From Brevibacillus sedimenti (lineage in GTDB: Bacteria > Bacillota > Bacilli > Brevibacillales > Brevibacillaceae): DNA of 64,000 nucleotides. Made by a program: the position numbers and the translations under genes. Positions within the stretch are counted from its first letter, which is position 1; every line of letters begins with the position of its first letter. A model generated the notes under the pieces. The model saw only the letters and a program-made list of their open reading frames with translations, ran no database searches and was not told where the DNA came from. Below, one piece after another: positions 26,188 to 35,172 of this stretch. The stretch lies in the NCBI RefSeq assembly GCF_020923495.1, contig NZ_CP064048.1, positions 335,501 through 399,500 on the forward strand, written 5' to 3'.

Positions 26188-26224
26188 TGAAAAACAGTAC
26201 CCTTGGTATTGTTTTGTTTTTTTT
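26188..26224 (+). terminator. preQ1 riboswitch terminator
   Basis: AACAGTACC pairs with GGTATTGTT (one G-U) and is followed by TTGTTTTTTTT. It follows the aptamer directly, so ligand binding should terminate transcription before queC. Confidence 0.85.
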
Positions 26225-26282
26225 GCAGGATTCAGTTCAAGAACTCTCTTTCTTCCACCACAACGCAAAGGAGATGGAGAGC

Positions 26283-26945
26283 ATGAAACAGGAAAAAGCC
26301 GTCGTCGTCTTCAGCGGCGGCCAGGACAGCACGACCTGCCTGTACTGGGCGCGCAAGCAGTTTGGCGACGTGGCCGCGATTACGTTTGACTATCAGCAAC
26401 GGCACAATCTGGAGATCGAATGCGCCCGGCAAATCGCCGAGGAATTGGGTGTAGAACACACGGTATTGGACATGAGCTTGCTTAATCAGCTGGCACCCAA
26501 CGCGCTGACCCGAACCGACATTCCGATCGCCCAGGAAGACGGCCAGCTTCCCTCCACATTCGTGGACGGCCGCAATCTGCTGTTCTTGTCGTTTGCCGCC
26601 GTCTTTGCGAAACAGCGGGGGGCCCGCCATCTGGTCACCGGCGTGTGCGAAACGGACTTCAGCGGGTATCCCGACTGCCGCGACGCGTTTATCAAGTCGC
26701 TGAACGTCACGCTCAACCTGGCGATGGATTATCCGTTCGTCATCCACACGCCGCTCATGTGGCTGAACAAGGCGGAGACCTGGAAACTGGCCGACGAATT
26801 GGGCGCGTTTGACTATATCCGCGAAAAAACACTCACTTGCTACAACGGCATCAAGGGAGACGGCTGCGGCGAATGCCCCGCCTGCAAGTTGCGGAAAGCC
26901 GGCCTGGAGGCCTACCTGCGGGAACGCGGGGAGGTGAAGGCCTGA
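26283..26945 (+). CDS. queC: 7-cyano-7-deazaguanine (preQ0) synthase
   Basis: A 220-residue ATP-dependent enzyme turning 7-carboxy-7-deazaguanine into preQ0. The PP-loop SGGQDSTTC is at residues 10-18 and the zinc cysteines are in [19 protein letters not shown] near the C-terminus. The ATG at 26283 follows AAAGGAG. An in-frame start at 26187 would include the terminator region and is unlikely. Its stop overlaps the queD start (TGATG), so the operon is translationally coupled. Confidence 0.96.
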   Translation: MKQEKAVVVFSGGQDSTTCLYWARKQFGDVAAITFDYQQRHNLEIECARQIAEELGVEHTVLDMSLLNQLAPNALTRTDIPIAQEDGQLPSTFVDGRNLLFLSFAAVFAKQRGARHLVTGVCETDFSGYPDCRDAFIKSLNVTLNLAMDYPFVIHTPLMWLNKAETWKLADELGAFDYIREKTLTCYNGIKGDGCGECPACKLRKAGLEAYLRERGEVKA

Positions 26946-27433
26946 TGAGCGGCTTTTTTGACTTCCGCATTGTCGACCGGCTGCAAACGCTGGGCAAAGA
27001 GATTCAAAAAGAACAGCTTCGCTATCACCGCAAGCGGGTGCTGGTCAGCAAGGAGTTTACCTTTGACGCCGCTCACCACCTGCACGCCTACGAAGGAAAG
27101 TGCAAAAACCTGCACGGCCACACCTACAAGGTGGTCTTCGGCATCAGCGGCTATCCGAATGAGATCGGCATCGTCATTGATTTCGGCGACATCAAGGAGA
27201 TCTGGAAGCGGCACATCGAAGTGTACCTGGACCACCGCTACCTGAACGAGATGCTTCCGCCGATGAACACCACGGCGGAAAACATGGTGGTCTGGCTGTT
27301 CGAGCAGATGGAGGCGCAGCTGAGCTCGGAAGCGTACCGCGACCGATATGACGGTGCCCGCGTGGAATTTGTCCGCCTGTACGAGACGCCGACCAGCTAC
27401 GCCGAAGTGAGACGGGAGTGGATGTACGAGTGA
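26945..27433 (+). CDS. queD: 6-carboxy-5,6,7,8-tetrahydropterin synthase
   Basis: A 162-residue enzyme of the PTPS fold making 6-carboxytetrahydropterin from dihydroneopterin triphosphate. The zinc-binding histidines lie in DAAHHLHAY and LHGHTYKV, and the catalytic Cys in GKCKNLHGH. It has about 30 residues before the conserved core that E. coli QueD lacks, as in many Bacillota. It overlaps queC by 3 nt and queE by 4 nt. Confidence 0.95.
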   Translation: MSGFFDFRIVDRLQTLGKEIQKEQLRYHRKRVLVSKEFTFDAAHHLHAYEGKCKNLHGHTYKVVFGISGYPNEIGIVIDFGDIKEIWKRHIEVYLDHRYLNEMLPPMNTTAENMVVWLFEQMEAQLSSEAYRDRYDGARVEFVRLYETPTSYAEVRREWMYE

Positions 27434-28158
27434 ACACCATTCCGGTGCTGGAAATCTTCGGCCCCACCATTCAGGGAGAAGGCATGGTGATCGGCCAGAA
27501 AACGATGTTTGTGCGCACCGCCGGCTGCGACTACCGCTGCCGCTGGTGCGACTCCGCCTTTACCTGGGACGGCTCGGCCGCAGGCGAAATCCGGCAGATG
27601 ACGCCCGAGGAAATCTGGGGAGAGCTGCGCCGCATCGGGCAGGACCGCTTTGGCCACGTCACCATCTCGGGCGGCAATCCGGCGCTGATTGCCAACGTCG
27701 GGCAGCTCGTCCGGCTGCTGCGGGAGCAAAACATCCGGACGGCGGTCGAGACGCAGGGCAGCCGGTGGCAGGATTGGCTGCTGCAGGTTGACGACGTGAC
27801 GATCTCGCCCAAACCGCCCAGTTCCGGGATGACCACCGACTTCACCGCGCTGGATGCGATGGTGCACGCGCTGTCCGGCCGAGCCGGCGATGTGCGCACC
27901 AGTCTGAAGGTGGTCGTGTTTGACGAAGCCGATTTTGACTACGCCCGCCAGGTGCATCTGCGGTATCCGCGCGTTCCCTTTTATCTGCAGGCAGGGAACG
28001 ACGACGAGGCGCAGGCCGATCTCGCCGGTCTGCGGGAGCGCTTGCTGGCGGCCTACGAATGGCTGATCGAGCGGACGATGACCGCAGCCGACATGAACGA
28101 CGTCAAAGTGCTGCCCCAGCTTCACGCGCTGGTGTGGGGCAACAAGCGGGGCGTCTGA
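27430..28158 (+). CDS. queE: 7-carboxy-7-deazaguanine synthase (radical SAM)
   Basis: A 242-residue radical SAM enzyme contracting the pterin ring. The [4Fe-4S] motif is CDYRCRWC (CX3CX2C), preceded by FGPTIQGEG, which contacts substrate and SAM. The downstream VTISGGNP is typical of QueE. The GTG at 27430 overlaps the queD stop (GTGA). An in-frame ATG at 27418 would give a four-residue extension and is less likely. Confidence 0.95.
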   Translation: MNTIPVLEIFGPTIQGEGMVIGQKTMFVRTAGCDYRCRWCDSAFTWDGSAAGEIRQMTPEEIWGELRRIGQDRFGHVTISGGNPALIANVGQLVRLLREQNIRTAVETQGSRWQDWLLQVDDVTISPKPPSSGMTTDFTALDAMVHALSGRAGDVRTSLKVVVFDEADFDYARQVHLRYPRVPFYLQAGNDDEAQADLAGLRERLLAAYEWLIERTMTAADMNDVKVLPQLHALVWGNKRGV

Positions 28159-28197
28159 CAAATGGCGCGTTTTTCAAACGAAACGGGGGAATATTGC

Positions 28198-28695
28198 ATG
28201 GATAACCATCAGGAACGAGATCTTTCTTCGCTCACGCTGCTGGGCAACAAGCAGACGAAATACAGCTACACCTACGATCCCGATGTGCTGGAGACGTTTG
28301 ACAACAAGCATCCGTACCGCGACTACTTTGTCAAATTCAACTGTCCGGAGTTCACCAGCCTGTGTCCGATTACCGGACAGCCCGACTTTGCCACCATCTA
28401 CATCAGCTACATCCCGGACAAGAAAATGGTGGAGAGCAAGTCGCTGAAGCTGTACCTGTTCAGTTTCCGCAACCACGGCGACTTCCACGAGGATTGTGTC
28501 AACATCATCATGAACGACCTGATCAAGCTGATGGACCCGAAATACATCGAGGTGTGGGGCAAGTTCACCCCGCGTGGCGGGATCTCCATCGATCCGTACT
28601 GCAACTACGGCAGACCGGGCACCAAGTACGAGAAGATGGCGGAGTACCGCCTGATGAACCACGACATGTACCCGGAGAAGGTGGACAACCGCTGA
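28198..28695 (+). CDS. queF: NADPH-dependent preQ0 reductase (type I QueF)
   Basis: A 165-residue enzyme reducing preQ0 to preQ1. The catalytic Cys56 is in [13 protein letters not shown], followed by the conserved ESKSLKLYL and FHEDCVN. The length is that of the single-domain YkvM type. The ATG at 28198 follows GGGGGAA and aligns with the normal N-terminus (LTLLGNKQT). It closes the queCDEF set, giving GTP-derived preQ1 for tRNA queuosine modification; preQ1 feeds back through the leader riboswitch. Confidence 0.96.
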   Translation: MDNHQERDLSSLTLLGNKQTKYSYTYDPDVLETFDNKHPYRDYFVKFNCPEFTSLCPITGQPDFATIYISYIPDKKMVESKSLKLYLFSFRNHGDFHEDCVNIIMNDLIKLMDPKYIEVWGKFTPRGGISIDPYCNYGRPGTKYEKMAEYRLMNHDMYPEKVDNR

Positions 28696-28745
28696 CAGAA
28701 CGGACAGGTGAAGCCGCGGCGCATACACCGCCACCGGCCCACCTC

Positions 28746-28782
28746 AAAAAAATGCCAGACGAGCCGATCGTCTGGCATTTTG
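28746..28782 (+). terminator. Terminator after queF (bidirectional)
   Basis: AAAATGCCAGACGA pairs with TCGTCTGGCATTTT. It also serves the convergent WG-repeat gene. Confidence 0.88.
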
Positions 28783-28863
28783 CCTGTAAAAAACGTCCTG
28801 AAAAGAATGGGCGTGTTGCCATCCGGAGACACAATGAGACGCGGGCCGCCGCTTCGTCTCCCG

Positions 28864-31749
28864 CTAGCGTGCCGCCTGGGCCGCTTTCAGCAGCAGCGGC
28901 GCCTGTTTATTGTACTGGCGGACAAGCTGTTCGAGGTGCCGTTTTACCTCAGCCTGCGGAAGCGGAAGCGGCAGTTGGTCATACTCCCGGCCGTTCACCA
29001 CGATGAGGGATCGCAGCATTTGTTGCTGCGCTTCGCTGAGCGTGGCGAAGGACAGCGGTTTCGGCTTGACGGCCGCCGCCTGTGTCCGCAGCAGCTCCTG
29101 AAAAAAGGACTGCAGGTATTCGGTGTAGTAGCTGTCTATCGACTGCTCAACACCTTTTATCCATCTCTCCCGCACCAGCCCCCGTTTTTCCGCCCAGTCC
29201 CGCAACTGCTGCTGGGTCAGAGACTGGCTCGTCTTTCCATTCACGACGTAATACATCAGCGCGAAGAAGTCGTCATCCGACAGGACAGCGCGGCGGGGAT
29301 CGTCCTTGATGATCCCTTTGGCGATCAGCGCTTGCAGGACTTCGCGCTTCCCGGAATTGACCGGCAAGTTAAAGTAGAGCGCCAGGTTGGCGAAAAACAC
29401 GCGCTCGCTGTTGTCCGCCTCCGGCCATCGGTACGGTTTGCCGAAGTCCGCCAGCTCAAGCGGATTGTTTCGCAACAGCTCCCTGTAGGCTGCAAACGCC
29501 TGCGGCGTCAGCGGACGATACGAGACCGCAGGCTTTTTCGTGAATAGCGCCGTGCGGAACACCTCCTGTCCGCTGCTGTTCAGGTAGCCAAAATGGCCCC
29601 CTGCGGTAAATACGAACGGCGGTGCCTGGTCGGGTGACAGGCCGAACTGGCTGAATACCTTGTCTGCCGGCTTTACGCTTTCGTATTTCGGCGGTGTCAA
29701 CACGCGGAGGTCTGTCCCCAACAGGCCGTACAAACCGGTGCGCTGGTCCTGGTAGGCGACGAACCGCTGCCCGCCGACGGTTTTGATCACTTCCAGCGAG
29801 CGGTATCCGCCGTTTGTCAGCCGGTTTCCGTCTGCCGCGTAGACATCCCAACCGCCATTACCCTGAACGAAGACTAGTCCGCTATTGCTATCGACACGAT
29901 AGCCGCTGATCCCCTCCAACCTGCGGGCGGCCCCGTCTCCCCCTGCGAACCACAGATCGCGTCTGCCGTCCTTCTGTACAAACACGAACAGCGCGCGCTC
30001 GTTTACCTGCCAGGCGGTAAAGCTGTGATAGCGAAAGTCGCTTTCCACCTGCAGGGAGTCGTTTGCGATCTTTACCAGCGCCAGTTCGCCCGTGTCGTTT
30101 TTTGTCCCGGCCGTGTAGATGGCTTCGCCAATGTCGATCAACATGATCGGCCGCTCGATGCTTTTATACCGAGCCGCGATCTTCACGTCTGTCGTCAGCA
30201 TATTGCCATCGGGCGTGTACAGGTCTGCGGCATCACCGTCAACAGCGACCACGAGCTCGTGATCAGTGTACACGGACTGGTATGGCTTGCTGATTGGCTG
30301 CCTGGTCTCCTTTTCGATAATGACCACGTCCCCTTCCTTGTTGACAGACGCGGACAACGTGTCCGTAAGTGGGTAGATGGTCGGCTCGTTCGCATCCTGG
30401 GATGAGCCGTCCGATCGATAGATCCGCTGCTTGCCGTCTGGTCCGGTGACGGTGGCCGTTCCCGCGTACGAATCGTAGCTGATCAGCGTGTGTTCCGCAG
30501 GCGGCACGAGCAGACCCGCCTTCTGCGAATACAGCCCCACCTTTGTCCCGTCCTGCACGCTCACCATATTGTAATCGCCGATCGTGGTCACGGCGTCAAA
30601 CCAGGCGTCCGGCTCCTGTACGGGCCTGCCCCACTCGCCCCGCAGGATGCCTTTCTTGCCGTCGGAGCGGACCAAAAGCCGTATCCCCGACACCCGTTCC
30701 ACGCGCGGGTAGACAAACGGCACAACCGTTTCACCCCGGACGTTTTTGACGCCGTACAACCCGGTGGACGGGTCCTGTCCCAACACATAACCGCCGTGCA
30801 GGTACTCCGACTGCTTGAGCGCAAAGGAGGTTCCCCCGGCCGTCGAATGGTACGTGATGCCTCCCCCAGACACGGTGTAATAGGCGTCCGGCACATCACG
30901 CAGGACACCGACATCAGTAAAGCTGGGGGGAGCCAGCATGCCGTCTTTCCACAGGCCGACGCCCTCCTCAGCTTCCACGCGGAAGAAGCCGTTTTCCAGT
31001 GGAACCAGCGCCTTGTACTTGGGCTCCAGGAGGTATCGCCCGTTCAGGTCGACCAATCCCTGCTTGCCGCCGGATGCGATCCGGATGTACGCCGGTTTCA
31101 ACCCGTTGTTCGGAACCAGCGAGGCGCGGGGCAGAGAAAACAAGGGCTTGAGGGTAACCGGATCGTACACGGTCAGTTTTTGGGCAGTGGTCGCCACCAG
31201 ATAACGGACGCTTTCGTCTTCATCATCCGTTCCCCGTACCGCCACGTCCACCATTTCGATTTTCCCCTGGAACGGCGGCAGCAGCACCTTGCCGGACGGG
31301 TCCAGCAGCATGGAGGTGCTGCCGCCCATCGCAATCACCGTGGGGTATGTCCGGGACAGAAAATATGTGTGGGCGCCGGCAAATTTGCTTGGGGAAAGGG
31401 CCCGTTTCGGCAGATCAATGTAATGAAACCAGCCGCCTTTGCGGACGACGGCGATGTTTTTCCCGTCGGGGATGTCGGCATCATCCCAGACAGACGGCGT
31501 AATCTCCTTGCCGGTGCGACCGTCGAGAATCCCTTTTTTGCCGCCTTTGGTCACGACATAATAATCTCCCCGCTTGGCAGCATCGTCGAAAACCGCGTTG
31601 GTGACCAGCGAGCTGCCGTCGGTGAAGCCGATTTTGTAATCGGTTATATACGGATGAACAGTGCCCTGGCCGGCAGCCTGCCCGGTCGGCATCATCGCGC
31701 TCCATACCAGCGCGACGGACGTGACCAGGGCTGCGATTCGTTTGTTCAC
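28864..31749 (-). CDS. Large secreted WG-repeat protein
   Basis: 961 residues. The start is GTG at 31749 with an AAGGGAG site 7 nt upstream, giving a signal peptide (NKRIAALVTSVALVWSAMMPTG, cleavage near GQAA). The body is a series of WG-type units of about 45-60 residues (GGKKGILDGRTGKEITPSVW, SGGKQGLVDLNGRYLLEPKY, STGLYGVKNVRGETVVPF, DQRTGLYGLLGTDLRVL). The last 180 residues are helical and charged, without repeats, and contain a LALYFNLPVNSGKREVLQAL segment. WG repeats form beta structures thought to bind proteins or polysaccharide; no enzyme motif is visible. Monocistronic. Confidence 0.8.
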   Translation of the reverse strand: MNKRIAALVTSVALVWSAMMPTGQAAGQGTVHPYITDYKIGFTDGSSLVTNAVFDDAAKRGDYYVVTKGGKKGILDGRTGKEITPSVWDDADIPDGKNIAVVRKGGWFHYIDLPKRALSPSKFAGAHTYFLSRTYPTVIAMGGSTSMLLDPSGKVLLPPFQGKIEMVDVAVRGTDDEDESVRYLVATTAQKLTVYDPVTLKPLFSLPRASLVPNNGLKPAYIRIASGGKQGLVDLNGRYLLEPKYKALVPLENGFFRVEAEEGVGLWKDGMLAPPSFTDVGVLRDVPDAYYTVSGGGITYHSTAGGTSFALKQSEYLHGGYVLGQDPSTGLYGVKNVRGETVVPFVYPRVERVSGIRLLVRSDGKKGILRGEWGRPVQEPDAWFDAVTTIGDYNMVSVQDGTKVGLYSQKAGLLVPPAEHTLISYDSYAGTATVTGPDGKQRIYRSDGSSQDANEPTIYPLTDTLSASVNKEGDVVIIEKETRQPISKPYQSVYTDHELVVAVDGDAADLYTPDGNMLTTDVKIAARYKSIERPIMLIDIGEAIYTAGTKNDTGELALVKIANDSLQVESDFRYHSFTAWQVNERALFVFVQKDGRRDLWFAGGDGAARRLEGISGYRVDSNSGLVFVQGNGGWDVYAADGNRLTNGGYRSLEVIKTVGGQRFVAYQDQRTGLYGLLGTDLRVLTPPKYESVKPADKVFSQFGLSPDQAPPFVFTAGGHFGYLNSSGQEVFRTALFTKKPAVSYRPLTPQAFAAYRELLRNNPLELADFGKPYRWPEADNSERVFFANLALYFNLPVNSGKREVLQALIAKGIIKDDPRRAVLSDDDFFALMYYVVNGKTSQSLTQQQLRDWAEKRGLVRERWIKGVEQSIDSYYTEYLQSFFQELLRTQAAAVKPKPLSFATLSEAQQQMLRSLIVVNGREYDQLPLPLPQAEVKRHLEQLVRQYNKQAPLLLKAAQAAR

Positions 31750-32019
31750 GTTGGGTCTCCCTTCTGTTTTGGCTGTCAATTGTAAGACGTTTCCGGACCA
31801 AAATGGTTGCGTTTCCGGTTTTCCGTATTCGCTCTGCTGCGCTCCGCTTATGACGACGGCAGGCAGTTTCGGCACATCGGTCTGCCTTCACATGCTGATA
31901 AGCAGCGACACGAGAATGGGGGTGCCAAAAGCGATACAGGACCGCGCCCGCCGGGGACTGCTCCCGGGACGGACCGGTCCTGCTTTTTGTGCCGATACAT
32001 CACGTCGGCTCTCGCCTTG

Positions 32020-32919
32020 TCACACGGATGACGCGAACTGCTTGTCAAACCATTTGATCAGCGCCTGGGTGCCGCTGTCTTCCTCACCCTGCGCGGCCAG
32101 TTCCTCGTACAGCGATTTGGAGAGCTCCAACCCGGGGGTCATCAGCCCCATCTCCTTGGCCGCTTCCAGCGCGATGGTCATGTCTTTGATGAAATGCTTC
32201 ACGTAAAAGCCGGGCGCGAAGTTGCCGGCGATCATCCGCGGCGCCAGGTTGCTGAGCGACCAGCTTCCCGCCGCTCCCGCCTCGATGCTCTGCAGCACGC
32301 GGGTGGGGTCCAGTCCGGCTCGTTTCGCGTACGCGATCGCTTCGCAGACGCCGATCATGTTGGTGGCGATGGCGATCTGGTTGCACATCTTGGTGTGCTG
32401 GCCGGCGCCGGGGCCGCCCTGCCGAATCACGTTGGTGCCCATCACCCGCAGGATCGGCTCCACCGCCGCATAGGCGTCCTCATCGCCACCCACCATGATC
32501 GTCAGACGCGCTTCCCGAGCTCCCACGTCACCGCCGGAGACCGGTGCGTCCAAGGCAAAGAGCCCGCGCTTTTTCGCCTCTTCGTAAATCGTTCGGGCGA
32601 GCGACGGCTTGGACGTGGTCATGTCAATCAGGTAGGCGCCAGGCTTGGCATGATGCACGATACCATCCGCCTCCAGATAAATCTCTTCCACGTCTTTCGG
32701 ATAGCCGACCATGGTGATGATCACCTGCGCCGCTTTAGCCAGGTCGGACACCCGGTCCATCCACGTCGCTCCCTGGGCGATCAACTCCTCCGCCTTTGCT
32801 TTGGTCCGGTTGTACACGAGTACGCGGTACCCCGCCTTTATCAAATGGGACGCCATGCTTTTCCCCATCACGCCGGTGCCGACAAATCCGATCACCACAT
32901 CTTTGTTCTGTACTGTCAT
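32020..32919 (-). CDS. NAD(P)-dependent beta-hydroxyacid dehydrogenase (tartronate semialdehyde reductase/HIBADH-like)
   Basis: A 299-residue dehydrogenase. The N-terminal Rossmann loop is GFVGTGVMGKSMASHL, the family substrate signature DAPVSGGDVGAREARLTIMVGG, and the catalytic Lys is in GAGQHTKMCNQ. Family members reduce tartronate semialdehyde or oxidise 3-hydroxyisobutyrate; the sequence alone does not decide between them, although the overall pattern is close to GarR. The ATG at 32919 follows GGAAGGGAG. It stands alone downstream of the sigma-54 activator gene on the same strand, about 230 bp away. Confidence 0.88.
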   Translation of the reverse strand: MTVQNKDVVIGFVGTGVMGKSMASHLIKAGYRVLVYNRTKAKAEELIAQGATWMDRVSDLAKAAQVIITMVGYPKDVEEIYLEADGIVHHAKPGAYLIDMTTSKPSLARTIYEEAKKRGLFALDAPVSGGDVGAREARLTIMVGGDEDAYAAVEPILRVMGTNVIRQGGPGAGQHTKMCNQIAIATNMIGVCEAIAYAKRAGLDPTRVLQSIEAGAAGSWSLSNLAPRMIAGNFAPGFYVKHFIKDMTIALEAAKEMGLMTPGLELSKSLYEELAAQGEEDSGTQALIKWFDKQFASSV

Positions 32920-33150
32920 CGTTTCCGCTCCCTTCCGCTGATGGCTTGTTTCACACAGAGGGAACTTCTCCTGCCGCCGTCCAAAATCCTGCACGCCAGC
33001 GCCAACAGCGTGGCAATGCCATAATTGCCGGAATCAGCGCGTGGTTGACTACGGATTATACTGAATATTTCGAATACACATGCGCCGGGTCGCACGGCTG
33101 CCTCGCTTCCTGCCTGATTTTCGGCACTACGGCCGGCCTCCACAATGCTG

Positions 33151-34938
33151 TCACATCCGCAAGTGTCCTTTGTCCGCTTCCGGGCCCAGCCGGATGCCGT
33201 AGCTTTTGATCTTCCGGTACAGCGTGTTGCGGCCGATGTGCAGCAGCCGGGCAGCCTGGGAGATGTTACCCCCGGTCGCCAGCAGCGCCTCCTCGATCGC
33301 TTTTTGTTCGTGACAGCGCAGCGAAGTCGGCGCATCATCCCGCATGGCGGGCTCGTCTATGATCACGTGCTCCGGCCTGATGACTGCTCCCTCCGCCAGA
33401 AACGACGCTTGCTGAAGCACGGCCAACAGCTCCCGGATATTGCCGGGCCAGGAGTGCCTGCACAGCTTGTCCAGCGCTTCCGGGGACAGCTCTGCCGGCG
33501 TGTCTGCATGCTTGCGCAGAAGGTGTCCGGCCAATTGTCGAAGATCACTGCGCTCTCGCAGCGCGGGCAAATGCAGAATAATGCCTTTTAGCCGGTAGTA
33601 CAGATCAGCCCGAAAACGGCCCGCCTGCACCTCAGCCGGCAGGTTCCGGTGCGTGGCGGCGATGACGCGGACGTCCACCCGTCTGGCCACGGCACTGCCC
33701 ACGGGCGTGACCGTTTTTTCCTGCAGCACCCGGAGCAGCGCAGCCTGTGCACGGAGGGACATGTCTCCGATCTCGTCGAGAAAGATCGTTCCCCCGTTGG
33801 CCGCGACAAACTTGCCCGGACTCCCTTCTTTTTGCGCGCCGGTAAACGCTCCTTTCTCGTATCCGAACAGTTCGCTCTCGATCAGGGTGTCAGGAATGGC
33901 ACTGCAGTTGACCGCCACAAACGGCCCCCGTCCGCTGGCCGCATGGATCGCCTGGGCGAACAGCTCCTTCCCGGTCCCGCTCTCCCCGGTGATCAGGACG
34001 GCCAGCGAGCTCCCTGCCGCTTTTCGGGCCAGCTCCTTGGCCCGGAGGATGGCCGGACACTCTCCGTAGATGTCGGCAAAGGTATACGGGCCCCGCTCCT
34101 GCCGGGATGCCTTTTCCCTGGAATGGCTTGTCCCGATCGCAACAGAGCGGTAGACTCGCTGTGTCTCGTCCTTGATCGGGATCACCTGGAAGTGGGATTT
34201 GGGCGAAAAGGTTTGACCGAGGCAATCTTCTCCCAGGAGGCGGAGGGCAGCCCGGTTGGCGCCGGTCACGCGCCGGTCGGCGTCCAGCGTCAGCAGCGGC
34301 AGCGGATGGTGGTCAGACACTGCTTCCAGCTGCCGCAGCGTAATCAGCTGCTCCTTTTCCATCTCTTCGATCATGAAGCGGTTTTGCAGCAGTTCGGCGG
34401 CAAGCGGCGCAAAAGTCGCAATCACCGGGTGGAACCGGTCGTGCAGACCGCTGATGTTGATGACCCCGAGAAAGTCCCCGTTTTTGCCGTACAAGGGGGC
34501 CGAAGCGCAGGTGAGGAAGCGGTTTTCCACAAAATAATGCTCGCTTCCCCTTACGAACGCCGGCTTTTTCTCCTCGATCGCCACTCCGATGGCGTTCGTT
34601 CCTTTTCTCGATTCGTGCCAGTTGGCGCCCACCTGAAGCTGCACCTGAGCGGCGCGGTTGGCAAATTCAGCATCGCCGCTGGCATACAGGATCGTCCCCT
34701 CCCGGTCGGTCAAAAAGACCACGCAGCCAAACTGCCGGATGACCGGATACAGCTTGGAAAAGACCGTTTCGGCATGGCTGACCAGAGAGCGGTGCCGGTC
34801 GATCAGTTCCTTGATCAGCGTGCCGGTAATAATCTGGTCATCCGCCTTGTCATCCGGTTTGAGCCCGCGTTCATGAGAGCGCTTCCACGACAAGGCAACA
34901 TCAGGCGGGAAGTCTGACAGAGACACCTGATCGAACAT
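33151..34938 (-). CDS. Sigma-54-dependent activator with GAF and PAS domains (AcoR type)
   Basis: A 595-residue enhancer-binding protein. A GAF-like sensor (residues about 60-190), a PAS-like segment (about 205-265), an AAA+ domain with Walker A GESGTGKE (about 318-325) and the sigma-54 loop GAFTGA (about 363-368), and a C-terminal Fis-type helix-turn-helix (GNISQAARLLHIGRNTLYRKIKSYGI). The ATG at 34938 follows AAAGGAGG; a TTG directly before it is possible. It is divergent from the aldehyde dehydrogenase gene, whose upstream region holds TGTTCC repeats and a -24/-12 promoter. It most likely activates that operon in response to an aldehyde, alcohol or acetoin-like compound (inference). Confidence 0.92.
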   Translation of the reverse strand: MFDQVSLSDFPPDVALSWKRSHERGLKPDDKADDQIITGTLIKELIDRHRSLVSHAETVFSKLYPVIRQFGCVVFLTDREGTILYASGDAEFANRAAQVQLQVGANWHESRKGTNAIGVAIEEKKPAFVRGSEHYFVENRFLTCASAPLYGKNGDFLGVINISGLHDRFHPVIATFAPLAAELLQNRFMIEEMEKEQLITLRQLEAVSDHHPLPLLTLDADRRVTGANRAALRLLGEDCLGQTFSPKSHFQVIPIKDETQRVYRSVAIGTSHSREKASRQERGPYTFADIYGECPAILRAKELARKAAGSSLAVLITGESGTGKELFAQAIHAASGRGPFVAVNCSAIPDTLIESELFGYEKGAFTGAQKEGSPGKFVAANGGTIFLDEIGDMSLRAQAALLRVLQEKTVTPVGSAVARRVDVRVIAATHRNLPAEVQAGRFRADLYYRLKGIILHLPALRERSDLRQLAGHLLRKHADTPAELSPEALDKLCRHSWPGNIRELLAVLQQASFLAEGAVIRPEHVIIDEPAMRDDAPTSLRCHEQKAIEEALLATGGNISQAARLLHIGRNTLYRKIKSYGIRLGPEADKGHLRM

Positions 34939-35002
34939 CAATAGGCCTCCTTTCCGATCATTACGTACTTCTATGGTACCATAATCGTCCGAATTTTATA
35001 AA

Positions 35003-35060
35003 TGTTCCGTTTTGGAGCACCGCTGTTCCATTATGGCACAGGCAGCCGGAGCAATGTTCC
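35003..35060 (+). promoter_or_regulatory. TGTTCC inverted repeats, candidate activator binding sites
   Basis: TGTTCC-GTTTT-GGAGCA (35003-35019), TGTTCC-ATTAT-GGCACA (35024-35040) and a further GGAGCA-A-TGTTCC (35048-35060) lie 35-90 bp upstream of the sigma-54 promoter. Repeated half-sites on one DNA face are typical of upstream activating sequences for Fis-type regulators. Confidence 0.65.
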
Positions 35061-35093
35061 ACATTTCGCCTGAAAACGACGCAGATTACGGAG

Positions 35094-35110
35094 TTGGCAT
35101 CTTCCTTGCA
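35094..35110 (+). promoter_or_regulatory. Sigma-54 (-24/-12) promoter of aldehyde dehydrogenase operon
   Basis: TTGGCAT-CTTCC-TTGCA fits the consensus, with the invariant GG and GC dinucleotides separated by exactly 10 bp. Confidence 0.88.
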
Positions 35111-35172
35111 CATGGATAGAGGCAGCTGCCATCAACAAATTCATCAACATTTTTCATGAGGAGGGGTATTCC

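Noticed and set aside
28162-28197. Upstream ATG giving queF 12 extra residues
   Set aside because: It has no ribosome binding site; the ATG at 28198 has GGGGGAA and matches the usual QueF N-terminus.
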